Part shown: positions 6,461 to 13,085 of the stretch, in pieces | Numbering within the stretch: position 1 is the first letter of the stretch | Layout: each line of letters starts with the position of its first letter | Source of the DNA: Bryobacterales bacterium | GTDB lineage: Bacteria > Acidobacteriota > Terriglobia > Bryobacterales > Bryobacteraceae | Reading direction: 5' to 3' | DNA: 15,403 nucleotides | Assembly: GCA_003132865.1 (NCBI GenBank) | Contig: PKYZ01000617.1 | Span: 17,089-32,491, forward strand | The notes under the pieces: generated by a model | Databases searched by the model: none | Told to the model about the DNA's origin: nothing | What the model saw: the letters and a program-made list of their open reading frames with translations, nothing else | Position numbers and translations under genes: made by a program

Positions 6461-6703
6461 ATGTCGACAACCAACCTGCCGCTTTCCGGCGAACTGGCAA
6501 AACAGTTGGAAGATGCTGCGCGCGCCCAAAGAAGGGAGCCTGCCGAACTGCTGGAAGAGGCCGTCAAGCAGTATTTGGAAGACCGCTCGCGGCTGGGGCT
6601 CATGGGATATGGTCGGGAGCGGGCGAAGGCGCTCGGGATAAACACGGAAGCAGACATTGACCGCCTGATCGCTGAGTCGCGAAACGAGCAGCGCGCGAGG
6701 TGA
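6461..6703 (+). CDS. Ribbon-helix-helix type antitoxin
   Basis: 80 residues, intact, opening MSTTNLPLSGELAKQLEDAA. The N-terminal STTNLPLSGELAKQLEDAARAQRR-like beta strand plus two helices, followed by EPAELLEEAVKQYLEDRSR, fit a CopG/RHH-type DNA-binding antitoxin. The C-terminal half (YGRERAKALGINTEADIDRL) would be the toxin-binding tail. Its TGA overlaps the GTG start of the following PIN toxin by 4 bp (GTGA), the usual antitoxin-toxin arrangement. The start was chosen at the ATG where the RHH motif begins; an earlier ATG at 6368 adds 31 residues of no recognisable sequence. The partner toxin is broken, so it is probably an orphan. Confidence 0.75.
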   Translation: MSTTNLPLSGELAKQLEDAARAQRREPAELLEEAVKQYLEDRSRLGLMGYGRERAKALGINTEADIDRLIAESRNEQRAR

Positions 6704-7054
6704 TCGGCGCCACCATTGATTCCAGCGTCTACATCCGCGACATTTCCGACACCATTCTGGACGAAACCATGCGTGTGTTGCGCGACAAGTTCGAGTGGTC
6801 GGGGGGATATGCTGCACGATTCGCGTGGCAAGTTGGCTAAGCTCACGAACCGTGTGATTCCCACCGCAAGGCTCAGCGTCATCAAAGAGGACCCGGACGA
6901 CAACCGGATTCTGGAATGCGCCGATCGGGCGAAGTCCGATTTCATCGTCAGCGAAGACAAGGATTTGCTGCGGCTAGGGCAATTTGGGAACGCCCGGATC
7001 GTGTCCATACGAGATTTCGTGAAGTTCGCGCTCACTCCGGGACAGTCGCAATAA
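6700..7054 (+). pseudogene. Broken PIN-family toxin (internal deletion plus frameshift)
   Basis: From GTG 6700 the frame reads IGATIDSSVYIRDISDTILD, then ETMRVLRDKFEWSGGY, then hits a TAA near 6837. The frame one base away continues SGDMLHDSRGKLAKLTNRV, then LSVIKEDPDDNRILECA, then DFIVSEDKDLLRLGQ and VSIRDFVKFAL to a TAA at 7052-7054. The switch falls at a run of six G (6801-6806); five G would restore the frame. In addition, intact members of this PIN family have about 23 more residues between the first Asp (IDSSVYI) and the conserved Glu (LDET), so a segment is missing in frame. Catalytic acids are otherwise present. One G of sequencing error could explain the frameshift but not the deletion. 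Confidence 0.8.
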
Positions 7055-7442
7055 GTTGCCGGAACAGCTATCTCTCTCAGTACCGCCATCGATAACCCCT
7101 TACTTCGCGTGCTATCCTGAGAACAGACGTACTGGCCCGGCTGATCCCACGCCATTGTCCTTACGCCGGAATTTCTTCGTAACGCGAACCGGACAAAATG
7201 CCCCATGCCCCCAAATTCGCCTCACCCCTCGCAGATTGGCTTTGCCCATTTTGTAAGCGATAGTAAATAAACATCTTATTGGCTCCGTTCGTAAAGAAAT
7301 GGCACATACCGGCCCTCAGAAACTCGCCGCCAACCGGCACCCTCCAACCCCAACCCAGCCTCCCGCCCCCAGCCCCCAGCCCCGCCGCCTTGCGCGCCCC
7401 AAAATTCTCCACGTTCCCCGCCCCGCCTGCGTCAACCCCTTT
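7055..7442. other. 388-bp region upstream of the pilus operon, no gene
   Basis: No coding sequence is supported. The second half is a composite repeat (7279-7413). TATCCT at 7113-7118 is a possible but weak -10 box without a -35. If the pilus operon has its own promoter it should lie here, perhaps inside or next to the repeat, but I cannot place it. Confidence 0.45.
7279..7413. repeat. Composite intergenic repeat, copy 2
   Basis: TTGGCTCCGTTCGT (7279-7292) is followed by about 70 bp of unrelated sequence. Then come GCCCCCA GCCCCCA GCCCC (7365-7384) and a terminal block from GCCGCCTTGCGCGCC to CAAAATTCTCCAC, nearly identical to the end of copy 1. It lies just upstream of the lolA-like gene; reading frames that start within it (ATG at 7299) are not trusted. 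Confidence 0.6.
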
Positions 7443-8075
7443 GTGAGCCCCATACGGCTAATGATGTGCCTGCTGTCGGTGTCCCTGGCCGCCCAAACGC
7501 CCGATCTCGGGCCTATGCTCAAAGCCGTGGAAACTCGCTACAACCATGCCCAAACGCTCCAAGTCGTTTTCCATGAAGCATATACCGGACCGGGCCAGCC
7601 TCGCCGGACGGAAAGCGGCACCCTGCTTCTCCGCAAACCCGGACGCATGCGCTGGGATTACACCTCGCCCGAGGGCAAATTGTTCGTCTCCGATGGCAAG
7701 TTCCTGTGGCTGTATACCCCAAGCAACCACCAGGTCGAGAAGATGAAAATCAAGGAGAGCGACGATATGCGTGCTCCACTTGCATTTTTGCTCGGCAAGC
7801 TGCACTTCGATAAGGAGTTCCGCAACATCCAGCACCAAGCCGTCGCGAGTGGCACCCGCATCACGGCCGATCCCAAGACCGACAGCCTGCCGTATACCAA
7901 GGTGGAGTTCGTAGTCGGCCCGGATAGCCAGATCCGCCGCGTCCAAGTGACTGGGTACGATCAATCCATTCTGGAGTTCGACTTCGACCAGGAGAAGCTC
8001 AATCCGCCGCTCGAAGCCAAACTGTTCCAGTTCCGCATGCCGCCCGGCGCCGAACTCGTGGAGACCGCCCAATAA
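7443..8075 (+). CDS. lolA: LolA-like outer-membrane lipoprotein carrier protein
   Basis: About 210 residues. The N-terminus (SPIRLMMCLLSVSLAAQ) is a signal peptide with one Arg and a hydrophobic core, likely cleaved near SLA/AQ, so the protein is periplasmic. The mature part follows the LolA beta-sandwich pattern: ETRYNHAQTLQVVFHEAYT, SGTLLLRKPGRMRWDYTSP, GKLFVSDGKFLWLYTPSNHQVEK, ending ELVETAQ. LolA ferries lipoproteins across the periplasm; the same fold occurs in relatives with other cargo. The GTG at 7443 gives a proper signal peptide with a basic residue; ATG 7461 is the alternative, and ATG 7299 would add repeat-derived sequence. It stops 1 bp before pilC, so it is the first gene of the pilus operon, suggesting it serves delivery of a pilus-associated lipoprotein or secretin pilotin (inference). 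Confidence 0.85.
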   Translation: MSPIRLMMCLLSVSLAAQTPDLGPMLKAVETRYNHAQTLQVVFHEAYTGPGQPRRTESGTLLLRKPGRMRWDYTSPEGKLFVSDGKFLWLYTPSNHQVEKMKIKESDDMRAPLAFLLGKLHFDKEFRNIQHQAVASGTRITADPKTDSLPYTKVEFVVGPDSQIRRVQVTGYDQSILEFDFDQEKLNPPLEAKLFQFRMPPGAELVETAQ

Positions 8076-8076
8076 T

Positions 8077-9285
8077 ATGGCCGAATTTCTACTCAAATAC
8101 GCCGACACGCGAGGTCAAATCCACCAGCAGGTGGCCAACGCCGGCTCGGAACGGGAACTGCGCGACCGCTACACCCAGCAGGGTTTCCTCATCTACTCGA
8201 TCAAAACCAAGGGCGGACTGTCGGGCCTCTCTGTGGGGTTTTCCAAGCGCAAGAAGCTCAACATCGAGAAGTTCCTGATCTTCAACCAGCAGTTCGTCAC
8301 GCTGATCCGCGCCGGTCTGCCGATCCTCAAAGCGCTGGACCTGCTGGCCGACCGGCTCACCGATCCCAAGCTCGGCCCCTACGTCAAGTCCGTGCGCGAC
8401 GAAGTCCGCAACGGCACTCTGCTTTCCGACGCCTTCCGCATGCAGGGCATTTTCCCGAAGATCTATGTCACCACCGTGATGGCCGGCGAGAAGAGCGGCA
8501 GCTTGTCGGAGGTCCTGGACCGTTTCATCACTTATCAGAAGCTCTCGCTGGCGGTGAAGAAGAGGGTCATGGTTTCGTTGATGTATCCTTCCATATTGAT
8601 CTTCCTCACCCTCGGCCTGATGGTATTCCTGGTCACTTACGTGGTTCCCAATTTCGCGCAGCTTTACACCAGCATGCAGGCGCAGCTTCCGCGCGTGACC
8701 GTGATCCTGATCGCCATCGGAACCACCGCGCGGAGTTACATTCTGCTGGTCTTCGCCGCGGTGGTAGGGCTGATTTTCTTGTACCGCTACTGGTCGCACA
8801 AGGATTCGGCGCGCACCAAAATCGATGGCGTCAAGCTGCGCGTGCCGCTGTTGGGCGATATCTGGGTGAAGTACCAGGTGGCCCAGTTTTCGCGCGTGCT
8901 CAGCACCTTGCTCACCGGCGGCATTCCGCTGGTGCAGGGTCTGGAAACCGCCGCGGATTCGCTCGGCACCCCGCTGCTGCGCCGGGCTTTGGATAAGGCC
9001 AGCAAAATGGTGCGCGAGGGGCAGGCGCTGTCGGCCTCCCTCAAAACCACCGGTATCTTTCCGCCGCTCTCCATCGATATGATTGAAGTAGGAGAATCCA
9101 CGGGAGCGCTGCCGGTCATGCTCAACAGCGTGGCCGAGTTTTACGAGGAGGATGTGAATACCCGCATGGCGGCCGCCCTTTCTCTGATCGAACCGGCCAT
9201 CATGATTTTCATGGGATGTTTTGTGGCATTTGTATTGATCGCGTTGTATCTGCCAATCTTCTCGCTGGCGGACACGATTCGATGA
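8077..9285 (+). CDS. pilC: Type IV pilus / type II secretion inner-membrane platform protein PilC (GspF family)
   Basis: 402 residues, normal length. Two T2SF domains are present. The first holds FLIFNQQFVTLIRAGLPILKALDLLADR and VMAGEKSGSLSEVLDRF (about 65-155). The second holds VAQFSRVLSTLLTGGIPLVQ and MIEVGESTGALPVMLNSVAEFYEEDV (about 265-365). Hydrophobic segments lie at about 168-195, 218-245 and 374-398. The N-terminal 50 residues (LLKYADTRGQIHQQVANA...) are the usual small cytoplasmic domain. PilC couples the hexameric PilB ATPase to pilin insertion. It begins at an ATG 1 bp after the lolA stop and is followed by a 90-bp gap with palindromes before pilB. Confidence 0.95.
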   Translation: MAEFLLKYADTRGQIHQQVANAGSERELRDRYTQQGFLIYSIKTKGGLSGLSVGFSKRKKLNIEKFLIFNQQFVTLIRAGLPILKALDLLADRLTDPKLGPYVKSVRDEVRNGTLLSDAFRMQGIFPKIYVTTVMAGEKSGSLSEVLDRFITYQKLSLAVKKRVMVSLMYPSILIFLTLGLMVFLVTYVVPNFAQLYTSMQAQLPRVTVILIAIGTTARSYILLVFAAVVGLIFLYRYWSHKDSARTKIDGVKLRVPLLGDIWVKYQVAQFSRVLSTLLTGGIPLVQGLETAADSLGTPLLRRALDKASKMVREGQALSASLKTTGIFPPLSIDMIEVGESTGALPVMLNSVAEFYEEDVNTRMAAALSLIEPAIMIFMGCFVAFVLIALYLPIFSLADTIR

Positions 9286-9298
9286 AGAAGCTTGTGGC

Positions 9299-9336
9299 GC
9301 ACGCTTTAGCGTGCAGCGGCGAACGTCAGTTCGCCG
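9299..9336. repeat. Tandem double palindrome between pilC and pilB
   Basis: The first hairpin has GCACGCT (9299-9305) pairing with AGCGTGC (9308-9314). The second has CGGCGAAC (9317-9324) pairing exactly with GTTCGCCG (9329-9336) around GTCA. The architecture matches 10916-10955, although the sequences differ. It could act as an intercistronic mRNA-stability or protein-binding element. Confidence 0.6.
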
Positions 9337-9351
9337 TGAAGTGTGCGTTAC

Positions 9352-9375
9352 AGGGGTCCTAGCCCCCGTTTTTTT
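9352..9375 (+). terminator. Possible attenuator: GGGG/CCCC stem followed by seven T just before pilB
   Basis: GGGG (9353-9356) can pair with CCCC (9363-9366), followed by CG and T7 (9369-9375) ending directly at the pilB ATG. The stem is only 4 bp, so a working intrinsic terminator is doubtful. No Shine-Dalgarno is evident for pilB, so initiation may depend on the structure or on coupling. Confidence 0.25.
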
Positions 9376-10887
9376 ATGGCGCCCGATAAACCCAGACTCA
9401 CCGATCCCACCGGCGAAGCCGCCCAGGCGCAGGCCGTGGCCGCGCGCTATCGCTGCGAGTATGTGGACCTGCGCGAAGGTTCCATCGACCACGATCTGTT
9501 CCGGTCCATCCCAGTGGACCTGATGTTCCGCTACAACTTCGTGCCTCTGCGCGCGCAGAACGGCACGCTCGACATCGCCCTGGCCGACCCGCGCAACCTG
9601 AACATGATCGACGAACTGGCGCTGCTGCTCAACAAGAAGCTGCGCGTCAAGGTCGCCACGCTTTCCCAAATCTCCGATCTGCTCAAGAAGACCGAACAAT
9701 CCCAGCGCGTGCTGGAAGAGGTCACCGAGGGTTTCACGCTGGACGTGGTGATCGACGAAGAGAACTCCGACGAGACCCTCTCCATCGACAAGCTCACCGC
9801 CGTCGATAGCGACATCGCGCCGGTCATCAAGCTGGTCGATACCACCATCTTCAACGCGCTGGAGCGGCGCGCCAGTGACATCCACATCGAATCGCGCGAC
9901 CAGGAAGTGGCCATCAAGTACCGCATCGACGGTGTGCTGCACTACGCCATGCCGCCCATCGCCAAGGACTGGCACTCCACCATTCTTTCGCGCATCAAGG
10001 TCATGAGCGAGCTGGATATCGCCGAGCGCCGCGTGCCGCAGGATGGCCGTTTCCGCGTGCGCTATAAGGGCCGCTTGATCGACTTCCGCGTTTCCATCAT
10101 GCCCACCATTCATGGCGAAGACGCCGTGCTCCGCGTGCTCGACAAGGAGTCCATGAGCGAGAAGTTCGCTAAGCTCTCGCTCGAAGTGGTGGGCTTCTCC
10201 GACAGCGACCTGGTCAAATTCCGGCGCTATATCTCCGAGCCCTATGGCATGGTGCTGGTCACCGGGCCCACCGGCTCCGGCAAGACCACCACGCTCTATG
10301 CCGCGCTCAGCGAGATTAAGAACGACGAAGACAAGATCATGGTGGGCGAAATCCGCGACCAGGAAACCGCCCAGATCGCCATCAACTCAGCGCTCACCGG
10401 CCACCTGGTGTTTACCACCGTGCACGCCAACAACGTGCTCGACGTGCTGGGGCGCTTCTTGAACATGGGCGTGGAGCCGTACAATTTCGTGTCCGCGCTG
10501 AACTGTATTCTGGCGCAGCGCCTGGTGCGCGTGATCTGCGATCATTGCCGCCGGCCGATGCAGTTCGACAACGTCGAAGCACGCCGCGCGGCGTTGATCG
10601 AGTCCGCCCTGGATCCCGCCGAGTGGGAGCATGTGGAACTGGCGGAAGGCGCCGGATGCTTTGAATGCGGCGGCACCGGCTATCGCGGCCGCACCGCCAT
10701 CCACGAGTTGTTGGATCTCACCGAGAAAATTCGCGAAAAAATTCTGGACAAGCGGCCGACATCCGAAATCAAGCGCATGGCCCGCGACGAAGGCATGACC
10801 TTTCTGCGCGAGTCCGCCGTGGAAAAGGTGCGCAAGGGCGTAAGCACCCTGAAAGAAATCAACAAGGTGACATTCATCGAGGGCTAA
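9376..10887 (+). CDS. pilB: Type IV pilus / type II secretion assembly ATPase PilB (GspE family) lacking the Asp-box segment
   Basis: 503 residues from ATG 9376, against roughly 550-570 usual. The N-terminal MshE-type domain (IPVDLMFRYNFVPLRAQNGT, near 40) is followed by the catalytic core. SDIHIESRDQEVAIKYRIDG and the Arg-rich IAERRVPQDGRFRVR are intact. Walker A is GPTGSGKTTT (297-306, Lys303) and Walker B is IMVGEIRD (321-328, Glu325). The His box is HLVFTTVHANN, and the metal-binding cysteines are C388/C391 and C428/C431. Walker A Lys to Walker B Glu spans only 22 residues, whereas GspE proteins have about 64. The missing part is the block with the Asp box (ITIEDPVEY) and the RSILRHDPD arginines. 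The frame remains open, so translation is expected, but ATP hydrolysis is doubtful. A GTG at 9343 would add 11 residues from repeat sequence. The gene follows pilC, its platform partner. Confidence 0.9.
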   Translation: MAPDKPRLTDPTGEAAQAQAVAARYRCEYVDLREGSIDHDLFRSIPVDLMFRYNFVPLRAQNGTLDIALADPRNLNMIDELALLLNKKLRVKVATLSQISDLLKKTEQSQRVLEEVTEGFTLDVVIDEENSDETLSIDKLTAVDSDIAPVIKLVDTTIFNALERRASDIHIESRDQEVAIKYRIDGVLHYAMPPIAKDWHSTILSRIKVMSELDIAERRVPQDGRFRVRYKGRLIDFRVSIMPTIHGEDAVLRVLDKESMSEKFAKLSLEVVGFSDSDLVKFRRYISEPYGMVLVTGPTGSGKTTTLYAALSEIKNDEDKIMVGEIRDQETAQIAINSALTGHLVFTTVHANNVLDVLGRFLNMGVEPYNFVSALNCILAQRLVRVICDHCRRPMQFDNVEARRAALIESALDPAEWEHVELAEGAGCFECGGTGYRGRTAIHELLDLTEKIREKILDKRPTSEIKRMARDEGMTFLRESAVEKVRKGVSTLKEINKVTFIEG

Positions 10888-10915
10888 CATGCCACTAAAT
10901 TTTCCGAATTGGAGG

Positions 10916-10955
10916 GCGGCCAATCTTGGCCGCAGCCGGCTTTCAGCCGGCCTGC
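10916..10955. repeat. Tandem double palindrome between pilB and pilM
   Basis: GCGGCCA (10916-10922) pairs exactly with TGGCCGC (10927-10933) around ATCT. It is followed directly by GCCGGC (10935-10940), TTTCA, GCCGGC (10946-10951), with flanking bases extending the second stem with one bulge. It has the same two-hairpin plan as 9299-9336. Confidence 0.6.
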
Positions 10956-10967
10956 TTGTTTCCTAAC

Positions 10968-11906
10968 ATGAAACTCCCCGCCCCCATCGCCGCCATCTTG
11001 CAGGAGCCGCCGCCCTCCATGGCCTTCGAGATCTCCGAAGCCGGGATCTCCGTGGCGCGCCTGGCCGCCAAAATGGAACTCGACTTTCGCCCGCTGAAGC
11101 CCGGCGTGCTCGCCATAACGCCCCTGAAGGACAACGTCGTCATGCCCGACGAGTTGTCCATCGCGGTGCGTGAGCTTGCGCCCCAAAACGGAAATCGCAA
11201 GCGCCGCGACGTAGCGCTCATCCTGCCGGACTACAGCTCGCGCATCGCCGTCCTGGATTTCGACAATTTTCCATCCGACACCAAGGAGCAGCTTTCGCTC
11301 ATTCGCTTCCGTATCAAAAAGAGTGTCCCGTTCGATGTCGAGTCGGCCGCTATCAGCTACTTTGTGCAACCGGCGGAAGGCAAGAAGTTCGACGTGGTGG
11401 TGGTGGTCGCGCCTCTGGAGGTGATCTCCCGCTATGAAGCGCCATTCCGCTCAGCCGGGATGAACCCCGGGCTGGTGACGACATCTTCGTTGGCCGCGCT
11501 CAACCTGGTCGAGGACGGCGGCATCACCGTGGTGGCCAAGATCACCGGACGGGTACTGACCGTGATGGTGCTCCGGAACGGCCGCTTGAAGCTGGTGCGC
11601 TGCCTGGAAGTGCATGCCAACGACGTCGCCGAAATCGCCGCCGACTTATACCCGACATTTGTTTATATCGAAGACAACATTGGAGCCAAGGCCGAGCGCC
11701 TGTTGCTGTGCGGCTTCGCGGAGCGCATGGAAGCGGCCCGCCAACAGTTTCAGAGCGAACTGGGTGTGGAGGTGCAGCCCGTGCGTTCGCCGCTGGCGTC
11801 GCCCGGCGAAAACAATGCCGGCCTGCTTGGCTATTTGAAATCCGTGGGGCAGACCTCCAGGTCTGCGCGGGTCCTCCAGTACCCGCTCTTGGATGCTGAA
11901 TCATGA
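10968..11906 (+). CDS. pilM: Type IV pilus assembly protein PilM (actin-like ATPase)
   Basis: 312 residues. FEISEAGISVARLAAKMEL is the first phosphate-loop region of the actin-like fold. DVALILPDYSSRIAVLDFDN, QLSLIRFRIKKSVPFDVESAA and FDVVVVVAPLEVISRYEAPFRSAGM (split by short linkers) follow the PilM order. LTVMVLRNGRLKLVRCLEV is the second nucleotide-binding half, and RLLLCGFAERME is the adenosine-side glycine motif. PilM sits on the cytoplasmic face and binds the N-terminus of PilN. The start is ATG 10968, since a TTG at 10926 would only translate a palindromic repeat. The last ~19 residues (SVGQTSRSARVLQYPLLDAES) come from another palindromic repeat at 11849-11866, following the natural-looking end NAGLLGYLK. 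It overlaps pilN by 4 bp (ATGA). From memory typical PilM proteins are somewhat longer (about 350 residues). Confidence 0.88.
   Translation: MKLPAPIAAILQEPPPSMAFEISEAGISVARLAAKMELDFRPLKPGVLAITPLKDNVVMPDELSIAVRELAPQNGNRKRRDVALILPDYSSRIAVLDFDNFPSDTKEQLSLIRFRIKKSVPFDVESAAISYFVQPAEGKKFDVVVVVAPLEVISRYEAPFRSAGMNPGLVTTSSLAALNLVEDGGITVVAKITGRVLTVMVLRNGRLKLVRCLEVHANDVAEIAADLYPTFVYIEDNIGAKAERLLLCGFAERMEAARQQFQSELGVEVQPVRSPLASPGENNAGLLGYLKSVGQTSRSARVLQYPLLDAES
11849..11866. repeat. Palindromic repeat inside the 3' end of pilM
   Basis: GCAGACCT (11849-11856) pairs with AGGTCTGC (11859-11866) around CC. The context GTGGGGCAGACCTCC closely resembles GTGGGACAGGCCTCC at 2204-2218. It is translated in frame as GQTSRSA. 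Confidence 0.6.
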
Positions 11907-12469
11907 GAATCCCCATCAATCTCGCCAGCCAGCCCTTCCGCCGCGACCGCGCCGTGCTGGTCGCCTCGGGAGCCTTGGGCATCCTGCTGATCGTGCTGTT
12001 GGTTTTCCTGCTCTCGCTGAACAGCCTGGAAGGCGTGCAAGTCGCTGAAACCCGCAAGGAGATCGCGCGGCTGGAATCCCAAATTCGGTCCGTCTCGGCC
12101 CAACAGGCGCACCAGGATGCCATTCTGCGCAAGCCCGAAAACGCCGAGGTGCTGGAGCGCAGCCTGTTCCTGAATGCCCTGCTCTACCGCAAAGGCATAA
12201 GCTGGACGCGCATTTTTGCCGACCTCGAGAAAGTAGTGCCGTACAACGTGCGGATCATGGCCATTCGGCCTTCGGTAAACGGACAGAATCAGGTTTCGCT
12301 CGACATGACCGTAGGCTCGGAAGGGCTGGCGCCGGTGATCGAGCTGTTGAAGAATCTGGAGAGTTCGCCGAGTTTCGGCGCCGTGTACTCGCACAGCACG
12401 CTGCCGCCGACTCAGACCGACAAACTGTACCGCTGCCGCGTGAGCGTGAATTATGTCCAAAAGCTTTAG
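11903..12469 (+). CDS. pilN: Type IV pilus inner-membrane protein PilN
   Basis: 188 residues, standard size. The cytoplasmic N-terminus IPINLASQPFRRDR carries the INL motif that in characterised systems docks into PilM. One membrane segment follows (about 17-41, AVLVASGALGILLIVLLVFLL). A periplasmic coiled coil comes next (VAETRKEIARLESQIRSVSAQ), then a ferredoxin-like domain (LEKVVPYNVRIMAIRPSV, VIELLKNLESSPSFGAVYSH). It would pair with PilO in the periplasm. The start codon overlaps the pilM stop, and the 3' end overlaps pilO by 17 bp, so translation is tightly coupled. Confidence 0.9.
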   Translation: MRIPINLASQPFRRDRAVLVASGALGILLIVLLVFLLSLNSLEGVQVAETRKEIARLESQIRSVSAQQAHQDAILRKPENAEVLERSLFLNALLYRKGISWTRIFADLEKVVPYNVRIMAIRPSVNGQNQVSLDMTVGSEGLAPVIELLKNLESSPSFGAVYSHSTLPPTQTDKLYRCRVSVNYVQKL

Positions 12470-13085
12470 CGTTTCGCCGCGTCTGCTGGCGGTGGCTCCC
12501 CGCATGAACGTGCCCCTGAATCTCAAGGACCCGCGCGTCCTGGTGCGCGCCGCGCTGGGAGTGCTCGTCGTAGCCAACATCGTCGCGGCCCTGCTAGCCT
12601 TCAAGCCGTGGGGGGGCTCGGCCGAAGACCTGGCCCGCGAACAGGTCAATCTGCAGCAGCAGCTTACCTCCATCGAGGCCCACCGCGAGAAGACCAAAGC
12701 CCTCGTGACTAAGGCCGAACGCGCGCGCCAGGAAGGCGACGGCTTCCTGGCCGAGTACACCACGGACCGCCGCACCATTTTTTCTACCATCTTCGCGGAG
12801 TTGGATCGCGTGACCCGCGAGGCTGGCATCCAACCCCGCCCCTCGTCTTACGAGCTGGATCAGGTTGAGGGAAGCGACACACTCTACCAGATGGATATCA
12901 GCGCGGCCTATGAGGGAAGTTACGCGAGCCTTACTAAGTTCGTAAACCTGCTCGATAAGTCGCCGCGCTTCCTGATCATCGAAAGCCTGATGGCCGCGCC
13001 TCAGCAATCCAACGCCGGCGACCTGCTCAGCGTCACTATTAAGTTGGACACCTTCGTGCGCGAACAACCGGGGAACCCTATATGA
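12453..13085 (+). CDS. pilO: Type IV pilus inner-membrane protein PilO
   Basis: 210 residues. One membrane segment at about 30-50 (LVRAALGVLVVANIVAALLAF) is followed by a coiled coil (AREQVNLQQQLTSIEAHREK, then TKALVTKAERARQ). A ferredoxin-like periplasmic domain follows (FAELDRVTREAGIQPRPSSYE, YEGSYASLTKFVNLLDKSPRF, LLSVTIKLDTFV). Its place between PilN and the PilP-like gene and its topology support PilO. The first 17 residues overlap pilN; an internal ATG at 12504 (MNVPLNLKDPRV) is an alternative start that would remove the overlap. The stop overlaps the next start by 4 bp. Confidence 0.88.
   Translation: MSKSFSVSPRLLAVAPRMNVPLNLKDPRVLVRAALGVLVVANIVAALLAFKPWGGSAEDLAREQVNLQQQLTSIEAHREKTKALVTKAERARQEGDGFLAEYTTDRRTIFSTIFAELDRVTREAGIQPRPSSYELDQVEGSDTLYQMDISAAYEGSYASLTKFVNLLDKSPRFLIIESLMAAPQQSNAGDLLSVTIKLDTFVREQPGNPI

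Noticed and set aside
6277..7206. 309-residue minus-strand frame over the second toxin-antitoxin pair
   Set aside because: It is antisense to the RHH-type antitoxin and PIN remnant; no recognisable motif and no start signal.
7158..7412. Minus-strand 83-residue frame (ENFGARKAAGLGAGGG...) as a small gene
   Set aside because: It lies wholly in repeat DNA, and its Gly-rich part is the complement of the heptamer tract; no ribosome binding site.
7299..7442. Upstream ATG at 7299 as the start of the LolA-like protein
   Set aside because: It would translate the composite repeat (PPTPTQPPAPSPQPRR) and bury the signal peptide; GTG 7443 gives a normal exported N-terminus.
8089..10113. 674-residue open frame on the minus strand opposite pilC and pilB
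   Set aside because: It is antisense to two clearly recognised genes, is rich in His/Asp/Gln/Arg as expected from complementing GC-rich codons, and shows no domain.
11831..12829. 332-residue minus-strand frame opposite pilN and pilO
   Set aside because: The plus-strand genes have family motifs, overlaps and operon context; the antisense frame has none.
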